Below, piece after piece: positions 33,866 to 46,479 of a DNA stretch of 64,000 nucleotides. Origin of the DNA: Ananas comosus (taxonomy: Eukaryota; Streptophyta; Magnoliopsida; Poales; Bromeliaceae); NCBI RefSeq assembly GCF_001540865.1, contig NC_033625.1, positions 10,622,463-10,686,462 of the forward strand, given 5' to 3'. Each line of letters opens with the position of its first letter. The first letter of the stretch is position 1. A program made the position numbers and the translations under genes. The notes under the pieces are model-generated. The model saw nothing but the letters and a program-made list of their open reading frames with translations, did not search any database and was not told where the DNA came from.

Positions 33866-35070
33866 GAAAACTGCCCAGTCCGGGCTTTGCACAGGTTGCA
33901 AAGTAGAGGGGCTTTTCTGGATTTTGTTATACTAGAGGGCCTATATGGCCATTTCACCTCCTCTTCTCCCTCATTTCACTCTCCCCTTTGTTTTTAGAGA
34001 GAGAAGAAGAAGAAGGGAGAAGAAGGAAGGAGAAGGAGAGCTTGTTGAGGTCTTGGAGCTTCACCTTCAACCTCTCTTCTTCCTTTTGGTGGGTTGGAGC
34101 TTGCTTTTGGAGCTTGGTGATGGACCAATCTTCAACCCTAGAGGACTTAGAGCTTGGATTTAAGCTTCCAAGAGGTTGGTAATAAGCTTCTTTCATTAGA
34201 TTCTTGTTTTGATGGTTTCTTTGAGATGAAACCCTAGAATGAGGTTTTAGGGTTGATTTTGGGCATTTTGGATTTAGGGCTTTTGGAGCTCAATCTCTTG
34301 GATTAGAACCTTCCTCTAGGTTACATTGGAAGGGTTCTAGCTTTCTTTTGAAGCTTGAGAAGAGATTTTACTCTATAGGTGAGATTTTGGCTTGGTAGGT
34401 TAATGTTTGAACTAGTAGTTGTTCGTTTACTTCTTGTAGCTCACTTTTTGATGCTTCTAGGGTGCTAGGAGGCTAGTGGACACCCTCGTTTTAGCAAACG
34501 AAGGGTTGCGCAAGTTTCAATGGGTTTGACCTAGCCTATAATATGAGAAATTCTCATATTTGGTGATTTATGTTTCGTAAAGTGAAAATACATGCATTTT
34601 CATGTTAAATGTATTTATTGTGAATTTTAGAATGCTTAACATCCCTATGTCATGTATAATGAATTTTCGGACCTTTATATAGTAGAGAGAGTTGCATGTG
34701 AAGCTTGCACTAGCATTGGGCATTCTTATGTTGGACTCGGGACCATGTTCTTACCATGAAAATAAGTATTGCTTCATGCATTTTAACCTATACCTAATTG
34801 AGACATAAGGGACTTTAATAAGCCTTAAGGGGCTTGGGGACTTGTACCACTAAGAGTGATTGGGCTAATGTCATTAGGGGTGGAAACGAGCCGAGCTCGA
34901 GCGAGCTTACCTTAGCTCAAATTCGGCTTGTTTCAAGCCTAAATTTAAGCTCAAGCTTGGATTGAAATTAATTCGAGCCGAGCTCGAGTGAGCCTAATTT
35001 TGAGTCGAGCGAGCTCGAGCCCTAAACGAGCCGCTTGAAATTCTCAACATCATACGATCAATAGTTTAAT

Positions 35071-35370
35071 GGCCAATTTGCATAAAAAATCCACTTATTT
35101 TGGGCTTTTGCAAAACCGGGCCACCTTTTTCGTTTTTGCAGATTCGGTACGCTTTTTCCGCCGCTTGACCAAAATTCCCCTCCTATACAATAGCCTCCCC
35201 GCGTATTTCTTGACATACGTATACTACCCTACTACCCTGCCGTACGGTCTGGCGCGCATTAAATGCGCCGCTTCCGCCTTACGCAATCTCGCTCATTTCT
35301 CGGAACCCGGACCACATCCGCCCCCGCTATTCGCCGGCCCCGCTGTTTCTTGTTCGGCTTTAAGACTTTA
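35071..35370 (+). repeat. MULE left terminal inverted repeat
   Basis: 300 bp, about 98% identical to the reverse complement of 55976-56274. It contains GCGCATTAAATGCGCC near 35255. Confidence 0.93.
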
Positions 35371-35399
35371 CGAAATTTTCTAAAGCTATTGAGAAATAC

Positions 35400-37680
35400 T
35401 GCGCGCCCCGCAACAGGGATAATAGTGCAACGCGAAGGAGCTACGAAAGGAGAAATGGTGCAACCCCCTCTATAACAGTGCATCCGTAGCCGCGTTCCAG
35501 TGCAACCAATCCATAACAATCAAAATTTTACTTATTTTATTTCTTGATGTAATCTTAAGCTAATAGTGCAAATGAAAGGGCATGGTGACGTCGAATATAG
35601 CGGTGTGGAGTAGGAGGAGGCTCCACCACCTCTTTATTGCCGCCGCCGCCGTGGCGCTATACCTTAGCGCGCCAGGGATAATAGTGCAAGGCGAAGGCTC
35701 TACGGCAGGAGTAATGGTGGAACGAACCTTCTAACATGCAACCGTAGTCTCGTTCCAGTGCAACCTCTCCATAACCAGGCAAAATTTTACTTATTTTATT
35801 TCATAATGTAATGTTAATCTAATAGTGCAAATGAATGGACATGGAGGCCGTCGATAATACCGGAGCGGAGTGGGAGGAGGCTCCACGACCTCTTTATTGC
35901 CGCCGCCGCCGCCGCCGCCGCCGCCGTGTCGGCTTTAAGACTTTACGAAATTTTCTGAATAAAAGTTCAATTTACTTTAGGAGCCCAAAGAGTAAGAAGA
36001 AGAATTGGAAAAGAAAATACAAACCCATTAATCAGAGATGAATTCCTTATTAACGTTTCCCAGGCTAGGTGATAACATGAACATATAAGTGCAAAAAAGT
36101 CTGAAATTAATATTATAATATGAAGTAAACAGTGCAACGCGAAGGAGCTACGAAACTCAATCGAACGTTCTTTTATAGGAGCTACGAAAGGAGCTAATAT
36201 AGTCAAACGTACAATGGAGTCTTCCTATAATAGTGCAACACGAAGGAGCTACGAAAGGAGAAATGGTGCAACCGCCCTCAATAACAGTGCATCCGTAGCC
36301 TCGTTCCAATGCAACCAATCCATAACAGTCAAAATTTTACTTATTTTATTTCTTAATGTAATCTTAAGCTAATAGTGCAAATGAAAGGACATGGTGACGT
36401 CGAATATAGCGGTGTGGAGTAGGAGGAGGCTCCACCACCTCTTTATTGCCGCCGCCGCCGTGGCGCTATACCTTAGCGCGCCAGGGATAATAGTGCAAGG
36501 CGAAGGCTCTACGGCAGGAGTAATGGTGGAACGAACCTTCTAACATGCAACCGTAGTCTCGTTCCAGTGCAACCTCTCCATAACCAGGCAAAATTTTACT
36601 TATTTTATTTCATAATGTAATGTTAATCTAATAGTGCAAATGAAAGGACATGGGGGCCGTCGATAATACCGGGGCGGAGTGGGAGGAGGCTCCACGACCT
36701 CTTTATCGCCGCCGCCGCCGCCGCCGTGTCGGCTTTAAGACTTTACGAAATTTGAAGTAAACAGTGCAACGCGAAGGAGCTACGAAACTCAATCGGGCGT
36801 TCTTTTATAGGAGCTACGAAAGGAGCTAATATAGTCAAACCTACAATTGAGTTTTCCTATAATAGTGCAACGCGAGGGAGCAAGGAAAAAGGAGAAATGG
36901 TGCAACCGCCACTATAACAGTGCATCCATAGCTTCGTTCCAGTGCAACAAATCCATGACAGTCATTACTTATTTTATTTCTTAATGTAATCTTAAGCTAA
37001 TAGTGCAAATGAAAGGACACGGTGACGTCGAATATAGCGGTGTGGAGTAGGAGGCGGCTCCACCACCTCTTTATTGCCGCCGCCGCCGTGGCGCTATACC
37101 TCCGCGCGCCAAGGATAATAGTGCAATTCCTTATTAACGTTTCCCAGGCTAGGTGATAACATGAACATAAAAGTGCAAAAAAGTCTGAAATTAATATTAT
37201 AATATGAAGTAAACAGTGCAACGCGAAGGAGCTACGAAACTCAATCGGGCGTTCTTTTATAGGAGCTACGAAAGGAGCTAATATAGTCAAACGTACAATG
37301 GAGTCTTCCTATAATAGTGCAACACGAAGGAGCTACGAAAGGAGAAATGGTGCAACCGCCCTCAATAACAGTGCATCCGTAGCCTCGTTCCAATGCAACC
37401 AATCCATAACAGTCAAAATTTTACTTATTTTATTTCTTAATGTAATCTTAAGCTAATAGTGCAAATGAAAGGACATGGTGACGTCGAATATAGCGGTATG
37501 GAGTAGGAGGCGGCTCCACCACCTCTTTATTGCCGCCGCCGCCGTGGCGTATTACCTCCGCGCGCCAAGGATAATAGTGCAATTCCTTATTAACGTTTAC
37601 CAGACTAAGTAATAACATGAACATAATAGTGCCAAAAAGTCTTAAATTAATATTATAATATGAAGTAAACAGTGCAACAA
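35400..37680 (+). repeat. MULE left block of irregular tandem modules with GCC runs
   Basis: A module (AATAGTGCAAC, GAAGGAGCTACGAAAGGAG, then TGTAATCTTAAGCTAATAG, then TTATTGCCGCCGCCGCCG) recurs with starts near 35418, 36229, 36860 and 37311, at shrinking spacing (811, 631, 451). The GCC runs (near 35640, 35900, 36450, 36710, 37077, 37534) vary in length. Short arginine-rich ORFs here are by-products of the GCC runs. I count 28 GTGCAA and no TTGCAC in this block by eye. Confidence 0.82.
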
Positions 37681-39124
37681 TGTTTGATAAAAAAGAGTAA
37701 CTTGTAAATAGTGTAACAAATTCGTAAGGAGTACATTAATCTGTGAACAAGAATTACATTATCTGTAAAGCCGATTACACGATTTTATAGTACTTAATAA
37801 AATACAAACAGGATTTTATCACAATGCAACCTTCTATTACATCAACTATAACAATCTCTTCATAAGATTGATTATGTAATTATCGAAGTTTATCTGCAAA
37901 TCCACGATCACATAGCCGACGCAAACAGGTATTGGCCAAAGAAGACTGCTGAAGGAGACTGCCGAAGGAGACTGCTAGGAGGAGGAGGAGGCTCGATCGG
38001 AAGGGTACGATCGATCCAGTAACGAGGCGTTAAGGTTGATTCGCACTATCTGGAATGTTTCATTTGCTTTGGGCAATTTAGAGCTCCGCTCTACCATGAA
38101 ACAGACAGTACAGACAGAAAAATATTAGAATCCAACGATAAGAATAAATATATGCAAGAAATTAAGAAACTGTATGAGAGGAGGGCCAATGGGCTCCTAG
38201 CAAATAAAACACTCCAGATAGTGCGAATTTTCTCTACGTAAAGGCGAGGAGGTTAAAGCAAGGCCAATATTTGTGAACGAGTCGAAGGCGACAAAGGAGT
38301 TCCCCGTAAGAGGGGAAGCGCTGCTGCAGGGGGGAAGCGCTGCGCTTTCTCTTACCGGGAATGCCGTTGTCGTCTTCACTTTCTTCACGAACACCACTGT
38401 CTCCATAATGGGGAATGCATCTGAAGAACCGATATTTTAACAAAACGAATCGTCACCTCACCAACCCACCGCTGCCTCTTCGACTGACCTAATAAATTAT
38501 AAACCTGATAGCAAACACTAACGTCTACGTTATAGCGTCTCTTCGGCGCTCGAAGAGACACCGGTGGGTATATCGAAACTATCTCGAGAAGATAAACCCA
38601 CTATTCAGAAGCCTTGTCGAATTAGCCTCTGTGCGCCGAGGATAATAATGCAACAGGAATGTTCTACTGCAGTAGAATGGTGCAATTATCGCTATAACAG
38701 TGCATCCGTTGCCTAGTTTCAGTGCAATCTCACTTAACGAGTAAAAATTTTGAGATCCTTGTTACACTATTTTTTAAATATGTTGAACTGCTATCCTCTA
38801 TTTTATACTATTACAAAAATTTACATATTCAAATTATCTATATGTTCACTATTAACATTAGCCTTGAACTATTACAATAAGACATATGGATTTTTCGATG
38901 TTTCCTGCGGTGCGCCCGCGAATGTCGTCGCGGGCGGCTGGTTTGCTCTAGGCACAGGAGGGTTCTTGCATGACCTTTTGTTGTGCCCCCATCTCAGGCA
39001 ATTCCGGCACCGCTTCTTTATTAAGCCGTTAGCAATAGACTCTCGTCGCGAAACCTTTCTTCTGCCCGGTTGTATGCGGACGTTTGGCGGCCGCGGCGGA
39101 ACAACGTTACTTGGTATTGCAGGC
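37580..39124. repeat. left arm of internal 1.55-kb inverted repeat
   Basis: Pairs with the reverse complement of 48894-50440 at high identity over its whole length, including the last MURA exon up to 39124. The arms enclose 9.8 kb with the coding genes. Confidence 0.85.
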
Positions 39125-41195
39125 CATTGCTCTTTGCCTCTGGTGGGGGGGACGCAATCGTTGTAGGTTGCATGATAAGTCGAGGTCTTAAACCACTCCT
39201 CGACAAAATCATACGGATTCCGTAGCCTAAATGAAATTGCTGCCATGGCGTGATTACATGGAATGCCGTCAATGTCCTATCGCTTGCAGGAACATGTCTT
39301 TTTGGAAAGATCCACAACATCCGTACGGTCGGCTGCAATTACCTGAAAAACAACAAGCCAGTCCAAAGGGTGGGAAAAATAGTGTAATGACTACATGTAA
39401 CCGATTGATAAGTAGTGTAAGATACTGACTAAATGGTGCAAAATAAACAATAATACCTGAAAGAGGACATCGGTCGAAGGATTCAGCGTGTAAAAGCGGG
39501 ACGTTTCCCTCGAGCTCCCTAATATCTTTTCTGCATAGGGTGTTACAACACTGGTAATATTCTCCCCATTATTTTTTCTCTGGTAAAAATAACAAGCTGT
39601 TTTCTTTCGTGTTTCCTCGACGAGGTAGGTAATTGAAAAGCCCTTTAAATGTCGAATTATACTATTTATCGTCTCGGCATAGTTGGAAGTGAGCATTGAA
39701 TAACGCCTTCCCAGGAAGCAATGGGTAGCCCACCTATGCCGAGGCAGCTTGACCACATACTTGTACTGTTCGGGGTTCAACTCCTTCATCTTCTCCATGT
39801 GTTCGTTGAACTCCGCTACAGTGTATGCACGCGCCGCAGCCCAAAATCTTCTGCACGCAGGTGTATTCTTTGGCACGTGCGGGAGATTGGTAGACAGATG
39901 GTAAATGCAATAACCATGAGCTGCATCCGAAAAAACATCGGATACAGTATCAATCAATCCCTTTGGCGGTCGGAAACAATAGTAAGCACACTATTTGCTC
40001 TACTGGAGTCGCGATCACCGACGACGCCATCCCGTAACTATTCCAGAAACCAGTGCCAGGAATAGCGATTTTCACCTTCAACAACTGCCCACGCCAATGG
40101 CAATATGTAGTTATTCCTATCAATACATGACGTCGTCAGCAGACAACCTCTAAACTTACCAGTTAGGAAGGTTCCTGGAAGAATAAGAAACCGTGTATAT
40201 TAATATGTAATCGTGCAAAAAATTGTAGTACATTCATGAATTTATTATATAATAGTGCAACATAGTAAAATAATGATGTGACAGTGGCGTAATAGTGCAA
40301 TAACGTACCATCCAGACCAATCAGCGGCCTGTAGTGCTTCCTGAATGCTCGAATCGCTGCACCGAATGCCCAGAAAAAACGGTGAAAATGACCCTCGTCC
40401 TGGTAAAGTAATTGGAGACATGTTTCCGCATCTCCACTCTTCAACTCTTGCATGTACGAGGGAAGTAGAGCGAACGAGCCCTCGAAATCGCCATACACCT
40501 CTTGAAGGATCAATTCTCTGGCCCGGTAGGCTTTCCAGTATAAAATTTTTACGCCGTGCTGCTGAAGAATTTCGGTCTGAACCATTTTCGGCGTGTATTT
40601 CTCGTTTGCCACCACCTGCCCCCTAACAAATGCTGCTATAAAAGCCGCATCGCAATTCCTGTGGTCCAATCCTCCTATTGCCCTGCTACAAGTGTGTTGC
40701 GAATCAAATTTCTTCACCCACCATTGAGCAATTCCTGGTACTTGATGCGCCTTTATTCTCCAAGGACAATCTGAGACACGGCATCGTGTGGTTATCTTAT
40801 GGTCATTGCATTTCGTGGGTGCGTACTCAAAATCTCTTTTCATTGCGTATACTTTGAGAGCTCGTTTGAAGTCACCTTGCGTCTTGTAGAGCTGGCCCTC
40901 GTGGACATCGTCCGCATCTGCGACGTCAACAACTGCCTCCATCGTAGAGCTGTTTACAAGGAGGTCTTCTTCAAGCTCGTCGTCGCGAAATTGCTCAGCA
41001 GTAAGTCCCACTGTTTCGCCTTGCCGCAACGGGAGCACATCCGTGGCGCTGTATGTCCGATGAGCTTCGTCGGGAGAAGTCGAGACGATACGGATGCTAA
41101 CGTCGGAATCTGACTCGTCTTTCAGATCAGCGATAATAAAACCGTCGTCACTGTCTACCGCTTCTGCATCGTCAATGAGAATAGGATGAGAAGAT
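38872..41195 (-). pseudogene. MURA-type MULE transposase
   Basis: Three exons are readable: 40309-41195, 39457-40174 and 38872-39342, with GTACGT and GTATT donors and TTCTTCCAG, TTTTTCAG and TGCTGCAG acceptors. A further 5' exon ending near 41513 (GTAAGT) is possible. Domains: the N-terminal MuDR DNA-binding region (GDFKRALKVYAMKRDFEY, CRVSDCPWRIKA), the MULE DDE core starting at GLDGT (first Asp, end of exon 1), LPLAWAVVEGENRYSWHWFL and VSDRQ (second Asp), HRWATHCF, a SWIM zinc finger (TCSC...IPCNH) and a CCHC zinc knuckle (CRNCLRWGHNKRSC). Breaks: TAG after WHWFLE, a one-base loss after SDRQ, and a TAG in the SWIM finger at a usual Trp. The full domain set shows recent descent from an autonomous element, but this copy is inactive. 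Confidence 0.9.
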
Positions 41196-42469
41196 CTGCA
41201 GCACAAGTGAAAGCAAGGAGTGCATTGTAAATATTAAATAGTACAAGAACCCTTAAGTGTAAAGTTCATACGGTGCAAGATACACCCGTAATGATGCAAA
41301 ATACTACGCGAACCAGTGCAGCATAAAAACAATATATAATGAATCAATTATGTAATAGTGCAACCGTATAATATATATTGCTTACATTTGAAAGAGGTAA
41401 AATATAATGGTGCAAAAGGCATTGAGAGTAGTGCAACCGCTTAAAATAAAGAGGTTACAAGTGCAATAAGGCTCGGTAATGGTGCAAAAGAAATAATAGT
41501 GTAACTTACGAGCCAACTATTTCAAAATTTGTACGGCTGGGAGCGTGTATCACGCTATTTCGCCAAGACCCGTGTGTATGTTGTTCGATGAACACATGCA
41601 CCCTATTATATTTAAAATAAGATGCATCCATTATGAACGTTGTCTACTATTTTACCGCTTCGATTGGCACCTAACTCGTTCGCGCGCCTTTTGAAGTGCA
41701 ATGTAATACATAAGCTGGTCAGTGTAACGATAGGCTTAATAATAGTCGCAACGCTAGATGAGTAGGACGTTACGCTACGTACTTTTAGAAGCGCATTAAA
41801 TGCGACGCTGCTGATATCGCACGCTACTCGCGAGACCCGTGTGTTTGCTGTCCAATGAAACGCCATATTGCACTATTAGTATGACATAGTTGCACCCTTA
41901 AACTTAGTTGTACTATTTTACATATCCCGACGTTGTACCATTAAAATCGTCCGTCCGCTGTACGCAACCTCAACCTCCCTCGATCAATTACTGGAAAAAC
42001 AATCGGACATCACACCGCCCGCAGGCTATTCGCCGGCCGCTGTTCCTGTCCTCTTTAAACCTTACGAATTTTTCCGAAAGCTATTGGACAAACATACATG
42101 CAGGGCCCGCATAACAGTACAACTCGAGGAGCTACCAAGAGTAACATGGTGCAACACGACGTCCTATAACATATCGGCGGAGTGGGAAAGGAGGCCTTCC
42201 ACGGACGCTCTTTATCGCGCGCGCGCCGCCCGCCGACACAACTATCAGAGCCGTGTCGAATTAGCCTCCGCCTTGGCCAAGATACACTAGTGCAACACGG
42301 GAATCTTCTACTGGGCTGTAAAAATGAGCATGATGCTATAACATGTATCTCGTAAGTTGTCTTCAGTGCAACCACAGTTCTAACCAGTAAAAGTTCTGGA
42401 TGACCTCGTTAACTATTTAACAAAAAATATACTATAAGTCAAATAATACTATTAATTTAGGCCTTAAAC

Positions 42470-44180
42470 ATTACAATAAGCCATATGGATTTAACGATGT
42501 TTTCCTAACGGTGCGGGCCTTGCGCATTGATAAAAGTCGTCAGAAGGCGAATTCTGGCTTGCTCTATGTCCACAGGTAAGGGTTCTTGGCATGACCTGAT
42601 TGTTGTGTCCGCCATCTCTGCGCAATTCCGGCACGTTTCTTTATTAAGCCGTTTACAATAAACTCTCGCCGCACCATCCTTTCTTACTGCCTCCGGTAAA
42701 TTTTGTAATGCGGACTGTTGGCGGCCGCGGCGGACAACCTTACTGTATTGCAGCCATACTGCTCCTTTGCCTCTGGTGGCGGGACGCAATCGTTGTAGGT
42801 TCACGATAAGTAGAGGTCATCGAAACAGTCCTCGACAAAATCGTACGGATCCCCGTAGTCTCTAAAATGAAATTGCTTGCCCCCATGGCGTGATTCACAT
42901 GGATCATGCCGTCAATGTCCCACTACGCTGGAAGGAACACAATTGTTTGTCTTTTGGAAAGATCCACAACATCCGTAACGGTCAACTGCAATTACACTGG
43001 TAATAACAAGAAGCCAGACCAAGGTGGGAACAAATACTGTAATGTCAGAGCCGAGGGATAAGTAGTGGTAATACAGACCTTTATATGGTGGCAACATTAA
43101 ACGATATTACATGAAAGAGCACATCGGGTCGAAGATTTCAGCGTTAAAAAGCGGAAAGTTTCCCTCGAGCTCCCTAATATCTTTCTGGCATAGGGTTTAC
43201 TACACTGGTAATATTTTTCCCATTATTTTCCTCTGGAAAAAAACAAGCGTTTTCTCTTCCTGTCCCCAAAATCGATCGAGGAGTAGTGTAATTGGGAAAG
43301 GGCTCCGCTTTAAAATGTCCGAATTACACTATTTATGCGTCTCGGCATGCAGTTGGAATACAGCATTGATAACCCTTGCCAAGAAGCCATAATGGGGTAG
43401 TCCCGACCTACATGCCGAGGAAGCTTGACCGACATACTTGTACGTTCGGGTCAAACTCCTTCATCTTCTCCGATCGTTTCGTAATGACTCCGCTAGCACC
43501 GTGTATGCACGAGCCGCAGGCCCAAAATCTTCTTCCACGAGCGTGTATCGTTCCGCTGCGTGCGGGATTGTAGCACAGATGGTAACACTCAAATAACCAT
43601 GAGCTCATCCGGAAAAACAATCGATACAGCATCAATGCAATACTTTTTGCGGTCGGAAACAATAGTAGTACAGTATTTGCTCTGGCTGGAGTCCCGCGAT
43701 CAGCCCCGACGACAGCCCCACCCCGTAACTGTCAACGAAACCATTCACCTGCCACTGATGTAATAAAAATTTAAAAATTTCTAAAAATACATTTTTCGTC
43801 CCTGAAAGATTTCTCAATTTTACTTTATTTAATTTTGTCAGTAATCCGTTTTCGAGGGCTCTTTTAATTTCAACTTCGCCCCAATGGCTATGGAAGTGGT
43901 ACTACAGCATAAGAGATGGTCCTCTACATGCAATTTAAGGATGGAAATTATAGTGCCAGAGAGAGCCCACGAATATGAGCGCTGCAAATGAATGGTCTGA
44001 CAAGATTGATTCGTTGTCTCCAAGCATGAACCATGACGTATGGACTGTTTTACTGGCTCAGCATGACAATAGCCTTTAAACAAATACATTAGGATAGGTT
44101 CTCTGGTATTTCCGAATAATTGAAACCGTGGTATATTAATCACAGGATGAGGAGTATACTGAGATAAGCTTATCGCACAC
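42470..44180 (-). pseudogene. second, heavily degraded MURA copy
   Basis: Same orientation and order as 38880-40175: zinc knuckle exon (42505-42804), SWIM region (42890-42990), DDE core (43130-43800) and the WAVVEGE region (43850-43890). Differences are mostly one- and two-base indels every 10-20 bases, so no frame survives for long. The indel-rich pattern differs from the substitution-rich decay elsewhere in the window. Confidence 0.75.
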
Positions 44181-44189
44181 AAAGTGCAA

Positions 44190-44690
44190 TGTATCCATTA
44201 ACACTATTGCACAATGAATATTGTAAAATTTGTCAATTAATATAGACAAAAATCACTTCACGCAGAGAATATATGGCTGTGACACTGCGGTAATTGGCAG
44301 AGTACTAACTAAATAACGAAATCATTCTGCTTTAGCGTTATACAATAAGCAAAACACTGTTCTTCTTTGTTTCGTTCAGATACTTGTATTTCATGAGAAT
44401 AGCTCTTGCAAGATGTGATATCGCTGCAGCATTTTCATTAAATCCTGTGTCTTCCAAAATTTGCATCAGAGTGGATATTAGTGTCTTAGTCTTTTTCATA
44501 TTTTGATAAAACATGAGTTTGAGTGAGAGGCTCATTATAAACTCGGCTGCATACAAAATAAGCGATTATATAATACACTACACAGTTATAGGAAGCACTA
44601 TTACTAATAAATTTACACAAATACACAACTAAACCGATAATTTATTAATCGAAGTCTATTATCGTTACATTATTATTGAGCATCATTACA
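44190..44690 (-). other. short unassigned ORF region in the MULE
   Basis: A 72-codon frame (44338-44556, minus) starts MYAAEFIMSLSLKL and matches no motif I can name. From its place it might be the remnant C-terminal end of the Ulp1-associated gene, but this is speculation. Confidence 0.25.
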
Positions 44691-44696
44691 CTAGTC

Positions 44697-46354
44697 TATC
44701 GTATGTTGAGAATGTAAAATAATAAGAGCGTCACATACGTCGGCGATTGTCTCGTCGGGTTTATTCTTTGCTCCCCAGCGAGGTCGGAGATTGTACGGGC
44801 TTCGAAATCGTTTGCCCCTTCCCGGCGTGCGATTTTTAAGACACTCTTTGGGAGCCTTTGGCGGACTCTCTATTTTTTGACGTGCCGCATCCTTTCTAGA
44901 TTTCGAAGAAGATCTTGACCGTTCTTTCCCGATTTCGGGATTCTCCTTAATGGCCGAGATCGGTGCGGGCATCGCCAATATGGACGATCCTATCCTTTAT
45001 TTTTTAACTCTCTGTGTCGATCGCGTAGATGATTTAGACGGTGGGGGTGTTGGTACTTGCACCCCATCGTGCCTCCTCTTCTTGCTTTTGATAATTCCAG
45101 TAGATGCCGGGGTGGATTTTGATGCTGGTAGGAGTGCCGGATTGCTCAGTATGCCGGCAACGGAGGTGGCAAGACTGAACACCACGGCCTCCAGACGGCT
45201 AATTGCCGCCATCACCTCTTTATAACCCCCCGGAGGTTCCTCATTCCTGGGGCGGCGGTGGCGCCTCGGAACTTGAGCCTCGACACCCACCAGCCGTAGT
45301 TCCTCCGGGGAGAGTTCGAGCCTGCGGCAGCACGTAGTGAAGTTAAAATCCTCCTTCACTCTCGACGATCCCCGCGAACGACGAGTCCATCTAATCGTAT
45401 CCCACCTCTGGACACGAGGAAATATTGCACGGCGGGAAGGCAGAGGGCATCTGTACCCAGTGTGCTCATATATCCACACCTGATAGCAAAGACATTATTA
45501 CACTAATATCAGAATGATATTACACTAAAGTTCACACAGTTACTTGATTTAAGCATACAATAGCTTAATTTGCACTATTTAAAAAATGGTTTTGCACGAT
45601 TACTTGAACAATAGACACTTACTGGGAGAAGCGGGGTGCATCCAAGAACATATCCTACCCGCTTCGAATTAGCTTGTAATTTAACGGCGGCGGAGCATAG
45701 GCTGTCGATTATAAGCCGGTGTACTGCTTCCGGCCAATTGTAGCATGCCAGTGCGGGGAGATTATCGACAAGACCCACCAGTCCTTTGGGACAGAGATTA
45801 TTGGTATTGGTAAAAAGAATACAACAAAAAAAGTAGAGAATAAGTAATTTGATGAAGTCGGTAATGTCCTCTTCGTCCTGCTTGGGTGACATCTCCTTCA
45901 AAACCACCTCCAGGTTCTTGCAGTCGACCTTCTTCCCCTCAAGAAAACGATTTTGAATATCCGACCCCCAATTGAGGCTTAGGTCTAGAGCTTGGCCCGA
46001 CAGGGGTAATCCAAGAAGAACTACCACCTCCTTGGCCGTGAAGCGTATGACTTGAGGGCCTATTTCGAATTCTACACCCTCCTTCTAATGACGGAGGATG
46101 AACTCCAGCAATGGCCTATCTGAGGTGATGTCGGGGAAGTGTAAGATATTACCGAATATCGTACTCTGGATGACGGGAAGATGATGCGGCTTCACGACCG
46201 ACGCGTAAGTCTTCCTGTACGCTCCGACGAAGCACCGAGAATTCACAATGAATCTACCGGCGGGGTCGCCGGCAACCGGCCGCGAAGGCGCCTTACAGCC
46301 ATCGGCAGACGATGAATCAGTAGATTGCGACGACTTCGACACCATTGCAAGCAA
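44697..46354 (-). pseudogene. Ulp1-associated / plant-mobile-domain-like ORF of the MULE
   Basis: Exon 1 (45623-46354) starts MLAMVSKSSQSTDSSS. It carries a helical domain of the type found N-terminal to Ulp1-like peptidases in plant MULEs (IQSTIFGNILHFPDI, IRFTAKEVVVLLGLPLSG, YNWPEAVHRLIIDSL, VGYVLGCTPLLP). A clean intron (45480-45622, GTAAGT to TATCAG) leads to exon 2 (VWIYEHTGYRCP), then a Lys/Arg/Ser-rich tail (IKSKKRRHDG, RSRSSSKSRKDAARQ). In-frame stops: TAG near 46086 and TAA near 44997. The peptidase His-Asp-Cys core is not visible. Either it was lost or this is a shorter accessory protein. The family assignment comes from memory of similar proteins and is moderate. Confidence 0.55.
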
Positions 46355-46479
46355 TGTAGATTTAGATTGGTCGTGTATTCGCCGATGGGATTCGAAGCGG
46401 ACGATGGTGGTTACAAATAGAAATGCGGTTGATAGGGCAATGACCGCCGTAAGGCGGTTTAGAGGCCTTAAAGGATTAG

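Noticed and set aside
33954..34196. Frames in the Z LTR near the first exon
   Set aside because: CT/AG-rich leader sequence. Frames overlap on both strands and end at the likely donor.
34875..35061. GAGC-rich palindromic segment as a possible gene promoter
   Set aside because: The 8-bp duplication and matching inverted end at 57677 identify it as a transposon end.
35835..36041. Arg-rich peptide
   Set aside because: Produced by a GCC repeat; repeat number varies between module copies.
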